From positions 4,156,841 to 4,220,840 of the forward strand of contig CM072894.1 in NCBI GenBank assembly GCA_037013685.1: a DNA stretch of 64,000 bases, written 5' to 3'. Shown piece by piece: positions 1 through 12,700 of the stretch. Numbering within the stretch: the first letter of the stretch is position 1; each line of letters begins with the position of its first letter. The DNA is from Acridotheres tristis. Taxonomy: Eukaryota; Chordata; Aves; Passeriformes; Sturnidae. Under the pieces are notes generated by a model. It was not told the DNA's origin. It saw nothing but the letters and a program-made list of their open reading frames with translations, and made no database searches. The position numbers and the translations under genes are program-made.

Positions 1-3000
1 ACCATGGATTTCCCAGCTGGACCAGTCCTGTCATAGCCACCACAGGGTGGTTATACAGGCGGGAGCAGCAAACCTGGGCATTACTCAGAAAACAGAGGTT
101 TTGGGGGGTTTTTGAAATGTATCTGTGCGTGTTCAAAGTCTCACTGAGATTTGAAAGGACTAAACACATTCATTCCAAGGCTCTTAAGAAAGCCATAGCC
201 TTTGCTGAAGTATGTTTTATCTCTGTAGTACAATGACTTAAACTACTCCTTATTAATGCACCAGGGCAGCAGCTGGAGTCCAAAAAAATGGAAAATACCC
301 AGGTTGCTTTACAGACATCATGTACCTTGGGTCTTTAGGAGAAGCAGGTGGGAAACTGGCTGCAAATACACGGAACTGGCCTGAAATATATGTAACCAAC
401 ACAGCCTCAAGAACCTTTCTGAAAACAACATTTGCTCTCTTCTCAGACAGGAGCAACACAGCAACACACTGTCAAAGGGCTGTGCTGTATCTAACCCTGC
501 CTTCAGGCCAGGCACAGCAATAGAGAAGCTGCAAGGTTCTGCCCTGCACCTCCAAATTTTGATGGAGGAGCATTAAAACACCTGGACAGTACTTGAAAGG
601 GTGTTTGGTTCATTGATTCATGGCAAACATATAAAACTTCATTTCTTCTAAGCTCTCATGGCTTTCAGTCCAGCAGTTCTCCTAGCCAAGAGCTCCAGAG
701 GAACATGATGCACACAGGCACTCTGGCTGGAGGGCTCCAAATGAGTGTTTTGCTGCAATCTGCACAAAAAAACCAATGCAGAAGCAAAGCCAGGGACAAG
801 TTCTACAGGATTTCATCACCCTTTACTTGCCATTTTTAATGAAAAGCTGACATCTTAGAAAAAAATTACTGCTGAATTTGCTTAACCAAATTGACAGTTA
901 AAAGCAAGAGTCCCCTGCTATTTTCAATCACACTGACAGCTGATTTTTTTCTTTCTAGAAGAGGATAGCATATTTGACATAAATATTTAACAAAAAAAAA
1001 AAATCCCTGTAAACATGAAGACTGGTAATTTTGAGCTTCTTCTATTTTTAACCAAACAAACTACTTGTTGGGCTGTCACTGGGGGACTTGTGATTTCCCA
1101 TGTTCATAAATCAATCAACCATCTGGGACAAAGAATATAAGCAAAGGGATTCACCATCTTCTGAGTCCCTTTTCAGCAGCATTACATACTATGGAACTTA
1201 TTTGTGTTTGAAGCAACCTTTTTGATGGCCTGCTGCTCTCTGCTGGGGAAGGAAACACAGGGAAATCCTCATCCTCTGTAATTTAATGCCACCACTGCAG
1301 GTTGGAACCCCTCAGACTGCACCTCAGGTAAAGAGTATAAAGAAGAGAAACAGCACTGTGTACATTTGGGATGATTTCATCTCCTTCATCCAGAGAGTAA
1401 ATGTTGACCAAGACAAGACCTTTATCCTGCAGGGATCATATACAGTCTCTGCCTTTCTTGTACCTTTTGCATGCTGTGTCCTGAACAGAGGAAGCCAATC
1501 TTTTCTTCCCTGGATTTTGAGCTTCTCTTGCCTTGAGTTTGAATAGAAAGAGCAGCCAAGACTGCTCAGGAACTGAAGACCTTCTCCTGCCTTATTTAAA
1601 TTCATTCTTTTGTTTGTTTGTTTTCCAAATGTAACTGCTTAAAATTATTTTTCACTTTCCTGTGGCAACCTTTTGACGAATCTGGAGAAGGTTTGCTCAT
1701 ACACTGTCCAGAGCCACACAAGAGAAAGGGAGACATAAAAGCTGTGGACTGTCACTGCAGTTCAGGCTAAATGATTTCTCTGTGAATCACCTCCTATTCC
1801 AATAATAGTTCATATAATTTATTCAAAGACATATGGAAAAGACTATCTGTCCCACATACACTCAACTCTTGGCTGCGAGAGATGATTACCAGGTTGCAGC
1901 CAGCTCTGAGCACAGACACCAGGCTGAAAACCTGGGGAGTCACCTCCAGTACCATCCCTTATCCACATCACAGGGTGTGTAGTTAGATGACAGATCTCGA
2001 TCTTCACACAAGAGGTGTCAGCTGTATTTTTGATTCATTTTCTGTCCCATGCATTGTGTTTCTAGTATTTGTTACTTTGGTTTTAATACCTCGTGTCTGT
2101 AACTCCCTTCTAAACAATTTATCATGTAACTGAGCTGCAGCTGGAGGAAACTGAGGAGAGACTGGGAGATTTCATTTTACACCTGCTTGCTTACACCTAC
2201 AGGGTGCTTCTTTTTCATGCTCATTCTCTTCATGTCTCTTTCAATTAGAGACAATCTTCTTCAAAATACCATCTCTAAGCAGCTTCCCAAGGGAGACTGG
2301 CTGCTTTTTCTTCCTTGCATTTGACTCTCCAAAAGACACATTAGTAGTGTTCCTTGGGATACTTTATGATTACCTTAGGATGGTCTTCCCCCACTGTTTT
2401 CATCTATTTTCTCTATCTCTTACTCCCTGTATTTGGCTTCCGTGGCACTCCCCAGAAAACATTTATTCTGATTTATAACAAAGCTGGCTCTGTTAGAAAA
2501 TTTGCACCAGTGCAAAGACCCCAAAAGAAGTGGTACTTTAAAGACACATAGATCTTGAGACACTCCAGTAGAAGGGGGCACAATTCACTGTCAATTCATT
2601 TCTGACAGCTGTTTAGTTCCATTTGCTCCCAGTTGTGGCAACAAATGATCTCAGCTCTGGGTCTGTGAGCAGATGAGTAGGAAGTGCTTAACTGAGGTTC
2701 CTGGCTGCATCACAAAATAGTCTTTTTTATAAACCAGAAATGACAGCAATAAGTTGAGCATTGTTTTGGCTGGGTTTGCTTGACCTTGGTAGTTCTCACT
2801 CTCCCATGACCAGGGACAGTGTAACATCATGTAACATCTCGTTCTCTCAGTAACCAGAAAATGTATTTTATATAAAATATGATGTTCTGTGAGAAGCCAG
2901 TTTAGTTTTGATTTCTCTCAACACTGATTGTCAGAGGCACGTGGAGGAGGGATTGAACATGTGCCACTTGCAGGAGTCAGCCAGGAGGAGATGGGAGAAG

Positions 3001-3123
3001 GGAGTCTGGGGAGACTTTGTCTCACAATTTCACATCTCACATGGGACAGGCAGTCAGCAGGGGAGCACCAAAGGCACTGCACCCTCCAGACAGCACTCCC
3101 ACTCCTGCTGGTGGTAACACCTG

Positions 3124-3206
3124 CTTTTTTTCTCTCTGTTTCCCCTCTCCCTCTCTCTCTCCTTCTCCCCCCATTCCTTTTCCATTTTTCTTCCTCTTTT
3201 CTAGCC
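3124..3206 (+). repeat. Polypyrimidine (C/T) tract
   Basis: About 80 bases almost only C and T, including CTCTCCCTCTCTCTCTCC and CTTCTCCCCCCATTCC. Low-complexity, strand-asymmetric sequence. Confidence 0.85.
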
Positions 3207-3996
3207 CCCTCTAGTAGGGCCAAATTCTTCTTTTTCTGTTATTATTTTTCGCTACCAATAAATGGCTCTCAGGTACAAGGTTATCTCAGTTGACTTAATT
3301 TCATTCTAGACCATCCCTTTTTAAAAGAACCCATCACCATTCCCCACAGTGCAAGGTGACATCTGCTTTTTCACCAAATTCCAGGCTAGGAGCATAATTT
3401 AGTATACAGTCAGAATAACTCAGTCCTCATTTTTTACTGCCTAGCTCTTTTTCAGCTTTGGTTTTTGAAGACTCTGAGGACAAATCTCTGGAGCAGCTTT
3501 CTGGGAAGGTCAGGATACCCTTGGTCCCAGCTGGATTGACACAGGAGGCTTCAAAGCACTCAGCACCCATTTTTCCTTACCATATTCATCTACATCTTTC
3601 CTTGTTCTCCCATAACTCTTTCACCTGAGATGGTTTTGACATGCTCAATCTGATTTAGTTTCCTTTTATTTCCCCAGGGGCTTGACTTGCTCTTCATGCC
3701 CCATTTAGTATTCCTTTAGAGAGAACACAGTTTGGTGTAAATGTATTGTCCCCAGCCTCAGGAACAGGAAGAGGAGTACTGAGCAATTTTGCTCTACTTT
3801 TTTGGCCCTTACTTTGCTCCCTTCCATCCATGCAGGATCCCCCACTAGACCGACAGAATTTTGATGGGGCAGCTATTTGATTTCTCTCATTTCACCCATT
3901 CTTTGCATTGTCTGCCTGAAAGCATGGCCCAGACACAGCTTTTGCCCCTCATGCTCAGCAGTGAGATGTCATGCATTCTCAACAATCTCACCCTGC

Positions 3997-4042
3997 AAAA
4001 AGGAAAAGGAAAAGAAGATGAAAGAAGAAAGGAAAAAAAAGT
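3997..4042 (+). repeat. Purine-only-like A/G tract
   Basis: About 45 bases of almost pure A and G (AAAAAGGAAAAGGAAAAGAA, then GATGAAAGAAGAAAGG). Low-complexity sequence. Confidence 0.8.
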
Positions 4043-7000
4043 CTTCAGGCAAGTAAAGAGCATCAAGTCCTATAAAAAAGCAGGCTGTGTTTCTTAATCA
4101 GCACCTGCTGCCTACAAGGGCAGTATTTCCTTTTCTTCTCTTAAGAATGACTTGTTTTATTTCCCTTTTTTTTCTGGCTCAGCTGACAGGAGAGCAGTGC
4201 TTCCTCATTCCCTTCAGGGAGACAGACAGGCACTGCTCAAAGCAGTGAGAGCAGATCCTCTGCCCTTGTCCAAAAGCTCTGAGATGAGAAATGCAGACCC
4301 TCAAATTCCCTCTGGATTTTCAGCTCTGTGCTGCTCACCTTGTTGTGTGGCCTTTTCCTCTCCACTCTGCCAAGTCTGCCATGCATTTGCTGTGAGGATA
4401 CAACAAACCCCTCAAGCCCCCTACGATGCATGGCATTAAAGAGCCTTATCTACAAAATGCTCACACTTTCCCAGATGAAATTTCCTGATCCCAGATGGAA
4501 AATTGGGTGGAGCCTTATAACAAATATCAATCCAGTCCCTCACTGCTCTTCTGGGCTGCTTTGCCAACCCCATAAACTGCCAGAGTGAAGGAGCAGGATG
4601 GGAGAATTTTGAAGAAGTGCATGCTTGTCTCCCAGGCAGGCTTTAGAAATGTAAACCCATGTAGGAGGAGCTATGCTTCAGGCTGGCTACTCTAAAGTGA
4701 ACAACTTCTAATTAGTTTTTTTTTTTAAATGCTGCTACAGGCTTCTCTTAAATTAAGGCAAAGTGTCTTCTACTTTACAGAAAAGCATTGTAAATTGCAC
4801 TTAATCTGATTAGGTAGGGGGAAATAAACCAGCTGTACTTCTAGGAGCTTTAAATATGTCCTTTTGAGCAGCATTTGAAAGAACACTCCTTATATCAACT
4901 CACTTTAATACGAGGTAAAGCATATTTAAACAGTCAGTTTAAAATACCACACAATTATAATAATATTGCAGATCCCTTGTTAGGAGGACACCTTACAGGG
5001 GGAAAAATATTTGAACAAAAACTGCTGTCACCAAATTGGAATTTGCTGACTCTGAAAGTGTTAAAAGAATAGACTAATAGAAATTTAAGATTATCCACCA
5101 AGGAAATGAGCCTTGGAATCTGCACCACAATGCATTTGGTTACAATTTCATTTCTGAGAGAAGTTATATTTTTAAAATTCACATAAATATTTTCAAATAA
5201 GGAAAGCTATATTGGGGAATCAGGAAGGGATTATGTCTCCTGGCCATTTCCTCCATCCAGAGGACTTTATTTTGCAAAGCAGATGAATCACCCACACAAG
5301 CAATGAAAAGTCAATTCATCATTTTAAATCAATGGTCTCAGCTGACTCAGCTGAGCCTTGGAAAAGGCCCCTGGTGCTGGATGTGATGATGAAGGCTGCC
5401 CTGGATACAGTTTTTGAGCAGAGCAAGGACCAGAATCTCAGCCTCTTTCCCTGTTTTATTATATCACACTTTTGTTTGCTAATAGAATTAGGTGTGAACC
5501 TGCAGAATGTTATTTATGAAAGAGGTGAAACTGTAACTCAGCCTTTTAAATTGTTCCACGTATGCAAAATCAAAGGCAACATTTAACTCGTGGCTGGTAT
5601 GATCTCCTCAAAGAGGTCAGGACCAGAAACACAAGGAGATGTTAAAAAGAAGATGCAAACTGACAAACAGCTACAAGTAAACACAAAAAGTGTTTAGCAG
5701 AATCTCACTCTGTGACCAAGGTGTGTTTTCCATAGGAGGGCTGAAACTAAAAAGAGAGATTGTAATTTGTTTTAGGTAATATACTTAAAGTGAACAGTAA
5801 AGAACTGGAATAGTTTGTTAGAGGATTTACAGAGATCCAAGAGAATATGAAGCACTTACAAGTATGCCATGCTGAGGAGAATTCTTCACTTTTGAAAATG
5901 GCTGGACAGTGGCATTCAGGAGTAATTTGCCAGCTCTATTATTTTTTTCTTGGCAGCCTCTTGTCACCTGATATTGAGAAAACCAAGGCAAGGTTACACT
6001 TTGTTGCTGCTTTCATATTGTTCCTTCCTTATTAACTTCTGAACCTCAATACCTAAGGCACTTTCGTGGGCTAATGGGTGTCAGCTGGGGAACTCTGGAG
6101 ACAATTGTTGCCGCTGAGTGCAGAAAATCTCTCTCAGTCCCACCCAAGGTGTTAAGAGGGAGCTTAGCCCACGACTCTAAATGGCAGGCACAGCACAGTT
6201 GGGAATTCAGGACTGTGGAGATGAGCTCACCTCGGGAAGGAGGATGCCTGCCATTCACAAGATGTCCCTGTTGCTATTAGCTTTACCCAGTGCAAAATGA
6301 CCCATCAAACTTCATCATCTGTAATGCAAAAAAGGGTAGGAAATGAAGGTAACTAGCAGCAGTAACAAAAGTCTCCCTTCTTGGAAAAGTATGGCATTCC
6401 TTTCACACTAACCAGCACTGGTGCACAAAAATTTACCTGACTGCTCATTTGGTCAGATCTTCTGATCAGAGACTCACAAAACAACTCCTACCTCTTAGGG
6501 AAGGAAGGATATTGATTAACTTGTTACAGAAGCATCCCACCTTCTAAACCCATGAAAATCTAGAGCAGTTAAATCCTCCTCACTAATGATTACCACAGCT
6601 TTAACCACTGGCATTTTGAAATTCAAAATAGACATAACACTTGGGCACCTGTAATTATCTTTATGGAAGTGAAGATATCCATTAGGTTAGTGCACTTTAT
6701 ATAGATAAGCCAGAAAAATTACAGGATTCAGGGACCAAAACATGAAAATGCACAGGCTCTAACGCAAAACAGGATTCACATTTCTAGTGATGAAGACAAT
6801 TAACCACAGGAACACAGGAAAGTTATAGATTAACCTCCTCCATAAGATTGGATGAGTTTCCCAATGGTTTACTGTAGCTCACACAAGAGACAGTAGAAAA
6901 ATAGTAGTTATTAAATGACATTTTCCGCTTTGTGTTATAGATGATGTCCAAACAATGGCAATGATTCCACCTGCCTTTACTGTTAACAAAATCTGCAATT

Positions 7001-9481
7001 GTTACCACATTTGGATGCTTTATCATAGAATAAACTTTAAAAGAGGAAATGATACTGTTAAACCCTAGAGCTCAGCTGAAAATATCAGTACATGGCATGC
7101 AGCTAGTATTAAAATTAAATCGTAAAATTGGTATGTAAATATCATACTATCTATCATCCATGATTCAAAAAGCAGCCAGGAGGACAGGAACCAAAACAAC
7201 AAAAGGTATGAGCTGTAATTGTATCACTAGGCATCCTTTATGCCTCTAATAAAGTACTGGAGCTTCGGAGGAAAAGCTGATAGGACCCTGGTTGATGTTG
7301 CAGTACAAAGGAAGCAGAGAATCCTCATCTGCAGATAAAAGAGACATAAGCACTAATGAAGACATGCTCAAAAAAAAAAGAACTCCCTCCCAGTCTAGTA
7401 GCCTGAAGGCATCTTAAGTGAAACGTCTGAGAATGAAAACTAATCTGTTTAATTAATGCTGAACACTAATTATTAACATCAATTACATAACAAAAACTAT
7501 CTCAAGACAGGGATTCCTGCACTAGGAAAGTAGATACAGCAGACAAAACAATAATTAAAGAGCTGAACATACTTAGCTTTGTAACAAGTTCTAGTACATT
7601 TACACTTATGTAAGTAGAGGATTGTGTCCCTCAGCTGTGACAGGGATGAGCCATTGGGGCTGGTGAGCTCTGTGATGTGGGACTTCCAGCATCACCTGTG
7701 ATGTTCACTGCCATGGTTTACCTCTATTCCCCTGGTGAAGCTCGAGGCTGCTATTTCCCAAGCTTTTCTCATAAGTGGTTTGGCTTAACTGGTCCCTGAG
7801 TCAGCATTGTGTGAGCAGAACAAGGCACAGATTATGAACAGCAGCTGCTCACAGTCCCTTCTCGAGCAGAGTGAGGTGGCATCAAAGGAGGACAGGAAGT
7901 GACAAGCTTAGAACACACGAAGGGAGTTACCTACTTCAAATACTGCAAAAGGTTGCAGATGCTACAAAACACAGCAAAACTGGAACTGCAAATGTCAGAA
8001 AACAGCATAAAATCTGAGGAAACGGGGAATGATTTGCTTGTTCACCCAGTCTTTCCCATTCCTGTTGCCTGAGGCTGGCTGTGGCTGCACACGAGCCTGT
8101 CCTTTCAAGGCCATCCTTTGACTTGGAGATTCTGAGATTGCACCTTTTTTTCTTATTCTCTATTAGGAACCTTTACAGTGAATGCAGGGGGGCTTGCTAT
8201 GGGGTTTTCAAACAGCTGAGTAACATCCTTACTTGGTGGACACAAACAACTCCATGTCAAATGGCAAACACTGGGGCTGGTTGCCTTGTCTGTGGCATGC
8301 TTCCATTTTAATTACACCTTGATTACACCTTTGCCTTCTGCTGCTGCAGAGCTGAGGGAACCTCTTAAGATGGAAAAGGCAACCCCTGCCTCAACAGCTG
8401 CAGCCAGCTCTGCTCTCCTCACAGGGCTAGAACTGCTGCCTGCCCACAGGTGAAATAAGCCCAGCTCGTCCCTCCACCAGACAGCAATTCTGATTGCTGA
8501 GTCCTGCCAGCTGCACTTCCAGAGGTGCTCTCAAAGGAGCATATGTGTCTCTGGTACAGCAATCCTCACCTCCAAACACCTGCAGGGATCCCCAGCTGTG
8601 CCCTTCGCTCCCAGCACCCTTATTCCCAGGTGCTGCTCTTCCGCCTCTAAATCTAACAGAAAAGGCTGAGATGCCCAAAAGCAAACAGCCCAAATGGATC
8701 ATTTTCTTGCCTGACTCAGATCTTCGCACTGTGCAAAGCTCACAACTCCTGCTGACTGGTGGACCCCAGGCATAAAACCTCATAAAACCTCAGCAGTGAC
8801 TCCAAGAGATATAATAGTTGATGTTATCAGGAAACTGCTGAGCTGCTGTGCCTGACACACTGCCCATAAAGCAGTCACTTCCACCCAGCCTAACACACCA
8901 CCCTGGGTCAGCTGCTCGCCCCCTTCACATCTCTGAAAGATGCTCACTCAGTTCAGGTCAATTTGGCCAGAATTGGTTGTCTCTGGGCATATGCAAAGCC
9001 AAAGCCCTTTCTCTCCCTCCTTCTCTGGTTATATTTCCTCTACTTTTCCCCTGAAAGAATCAGAGCAGAATTTTGCTCAGTCCATCCACTCCCTTCTGTT
9101 CCTGCTCCCCATTAGCAGCAAAAAAGCTTTCCTTTGTCAGATTTGTTGGTCTGTGACTGACAAGCAATTACAATAAGTAATTTCATTTCAGTGGAAGATA
9201 ATAAAACGTGATACCATAACTACCCACAGAGCCCCCAAAGTATTCATGTTCACTTTAATAACCTGGAGAGATGCTGTTAATCTTGACAGAGGCTGCCCAG
9301 CAGGTGCTGGGGAGATGAATCTTCATATTCTTTCACTCTTTGATGATCCTTCTACAGGGAAAGCCTCAAGCTGTTAAAATGCAATGGCCCTGCTCTATTT
9401 TTTAATTACATTTAGTTTATTAGAGACACAATCAGATGCATAACTAATCCTGGAGCCTGCCCTACCTTATCGAGAGGGAAA

Positions 9482-9754
9482 GGGTGGATCTCTGCATCCC
9501 TGTGGATCCCCATGGACTGTGGGTGGATCTCTGCATCCCCGTGGATCCCCACGGGCTGTGGGTGGATCTCTGCATCCCCGTGGATCCCCACGGGCTGTGG
9601 GTGGATCTCTGCATCCCTGTGGATCCCCACGGGCTGTGGGTGGATCTCTGCATCCCCGTGGATCCCCACGGGCTGTGGGTGGATCTCTGCATCCCTGTGG
9701 ATCCCCACGGGCTGTGCATGGATCTCTGCATCCCTGTGGATCCCCATGGGCTGA
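9482..9754. repeat. Minisatellite, seven copies of a 39-bp unit
   Basis: The unit is GGGTGGATCTCTGCATCCCC followed by GTGGATCCCCACGGGCTGT. Seven full copies start at 9482, 9521, 9560, 9599, 9638, 9677 and 9716. Copies differ mainly at CCCCG/CCCTG and CACGG/CATGG; the last copy starts GCATGG. Each copy holds one GGATCC. Because 39 is a multiple of three and the unit lacks stops, long open frames run through it on both strands. Confidence 0.97.
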
Positions 9755-12700
9755 GGGCACAGCTGCTTCACCATGGTCTCACCACAGGCTGCAGAGGAAT
9801 CTCAGCTCCAGCACCTGCAGAGCCTCCTGCCCCTCCTTCAACACTGACCCTGGTGTTGCCATGTTGTTTCCCTCACCTTTTCACCTCCTCCTCTTCTCTG
9901 GATAGAAGAAAAACTGTGTCCCACTTTGTTTTGATATTCTTCTGAAATCTGTTATCACAGAGGGGTCACCAAGCTCTCTAACTGGCCCAGCCTTGGCCAG
10001 CAGCAGGTCCATCTTCAGAGCCATCAGGGATTGGCTCTGCTGGATATGGTGGAAGCTTCCAGCAGCTTCTCACAGAATTCACCTCTGTGGCCCCCCCTGC
10101 TACCAAAAACCAGGCTGTGCAAAACACAGAACAACACAGAAAGGCATGAGCATCATTTCAGTCTTCTGTTCTTCAACCAATTTATGTCCAAATCCTGTGG
10201 AATTTCAAGGGAACTCATTATTTGTGGTGAACACTGCTCTGAAACACACTGCATTCTTGTCTCAGAGAGTTAATTCCCCTGCACTCCTGTCATTTCTTTA
10301 CAGAAAATGAAGCTTTAGAAGAGAGAAGTAATAGATCTGTTCGAGATAGCTGAGCTGTGTTTTTCTCCAAACATTTCTCAAAGCAAAACTACAAAATGTT
10401 CCTGGTATTGTCTAGAAATCTACTTATGTTACATCATTAAATATACTTCCCCTTATTCCAGAGGGTCTTCTTGAGTTTGCATAGTGAAAATGGAAAAAAT
10501 CAACTTCTGTATTTCCTGCATATTGAAAACCTGAGAAATAAATAACCTTGGGCTTTCTGTCTTCCAGGAAGAGAGGTGATGTAAGAACAAGCAAAGTGCA
10601 GCTGACTTACCTCAGTCCAAACCAAAGAGAGAGCCTCTTGCATAAAATAAAAAGGTCAAGAGTATAAAGATGTGATCTCAAAGGGGAAGAGAGCCAAGAA
10701 AACAGTTCAGTATTTAAATAGCTGATTAAATAAAATATAATTAGGGCTAAGTTGGCCCCTTTCCCAGAGTTCATAAAGGCACACAAGGAATCTCCTCTGG
10801 GGGCATGCAGCCTGACACGTGCCTTGGTTAAATCAGCCCATTTAAACAGCTGACCTTTTTTAGTGTCAGCTTCTGTTTGTTCACCTCCCTCAGCCCTCCC
10901 CGGAGCTACCCTTTCATACTGCTTGCCTCATGTCTTCCCCACCTTTAGATGTGTCAGGAGACAAATTAAATAAACCAGAGCTACACCAGAATGAGAAGTT
11001 CCAGAAAGCCTTTGCTGTAATTTGTTTCCCAGGTTTGTGGAGCAGCAGCCTGACTCAGATGGCCTCAGAGGGTTTGGTGAGCCCAGCTCCCTGGAGTTTG
11101 GAAATCCCAAATTGTAGAAGACAAAGTTGCTTTGAGGGAAGCATTGCACAGAGCTAACCCAGGCAGGTATTTGACCTGTTCTCATCAAGCTCCCAGGTAC
11201 ACCAAAGGCTCATTTTGCAGAACTCCAGTCAGCTGATGTGCTCTCTGCTTGACTGGCAGCACTACCCCACTGCTCTGCTAAGCCTGAGGAACTGATTTTT
11301 AGCAGCAAATTAAATCACTTGAGCACAGCCCGCCTCAACCTGTCTCACAACTCCTAGACAGGTGGGTTTTATTACATTAGTCCATTCCTCAGGCAGAGAG
11401 TTGGCTTCCCATGTTGACACTGACCATATGGGCATCTGGTCCATATGGTATGGAGCACAGGGAATCCCACATTTAGAAAGAAAAGTTCACACCAGTAAAG
11501 AACCTGCAGGTGCCCAGAGGAAAAAAAAAAATAGGTGAAGAGTGGGATAGAGAAGTTGTAACTGCATTTCTCTGCTTAAAAAGACTAAAGTCTGATTTTA
11601 AAAACTTGAAGTCAAGGAGAGTCTTTGCACTGCCTACAGGGGACTTTGAATCCCAGTGTGATTTGGGAAGAAGGGAGAGAATTGCAGTGATCAAGGCTTT
11701 TTTCTCTGAAGTGAAACAATGACTCGGGCTCTAGAGCTAGAGGTAATGGAAGGACAAATTATGCTGCACTGCTCAAGGAGATACACACATTTCCCCTGCA
11801 CAATGTGTTGTGCAGGATACACCTCCCTTCCAGGTTGTTTGGAGGTTTTTGTTTAATTCAGATTCCTGTCAAAGTTCATTTGAAGGAGAATAATATAAAT
11901 TCAGAACATAACCTCTCATGTATATACATGGAAAATGTGTCCATCCAGTAAGTCCAAATTCTAGTCAAACATCACCTCCCAGTTATTTAATGCTACAAAT
12001 ATTGATTAAATACATACACATTCATACTGATGTTAGTCTTAATTGATGCTCCACATATTTTGCACACATGGCTGTTTTCACACTCATCAGAGGAATACAA
12101 TATCAAACACTTTGAGAGGAACATAAAGTCATAAACAGACAAATTCTAGCAAGAGGTGAATGTGGGTAATGGAGAGGATATTGTACGTTTTGTAGCAGAG
12201 ATCCTGAGAAATGTCTCAGGAGTCTTTATTATCCCCATTACAGCAGCAAAGATGAATCTGTGAGATGGAAGGCCATGAACAAAATGAACATAAATATTGT
12301 GGAGCTACCTAAGGTCAGAGAATAACTCACAGGAGCCTTACCAGCCTTGCTGGGTATACCTGTGTTTCTCCATCCATCCTGTCTAACATTTCTTTAAATT
12401 GTGTCTACTGAATGTCAGGACCAGGCTGCCCACATGAAAACTGACCCTCCTGGCTGGTAGTTTTGCACTCACTTAGTTTTCCTTTCAGACCATTATGGCC
12501 CCGAGCTGGAAAGATAAGAAGAAACTGCTTAGAGATTTCAGCCCATTAGTTTAAAAGTAAAGAGTAAGATAAATGGAAACTCCCTCTCAGTGGCAGACTG
12601 GGGGTTTCTCAGGACCTGTGAGCAGGCAATGTCATTTCCCAGCATTATGGACAACCCTGTCCTTCTGCAATAAAAAGATAGAGTTCATCCTTCAATGCCC

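Larger units (their letters stand above)
1..9481. other. Intergenic, no gene supported
   Basis: About 9.5 kb of unique AT-leaning sequence with short homopolymer runs and the two low-complexity tracts listed at 3.1 and 4.0 kb. No exon with splice sites and family similarity was found. In human the region downstream of CPS1 is a gene desert before ERBB4, and this stretch looks the same. I saw no ERBB4 sequence. Confidence 0.6.

Noticed and set aside
9484..9945. Open frames of 80-153 codons through the 39-bp repeats on both strands
   Set aside because: They follow from a stop-free unit whose length is a multiple of three. Frames on both strands are equally open, and there are no codon-use or splice signals.
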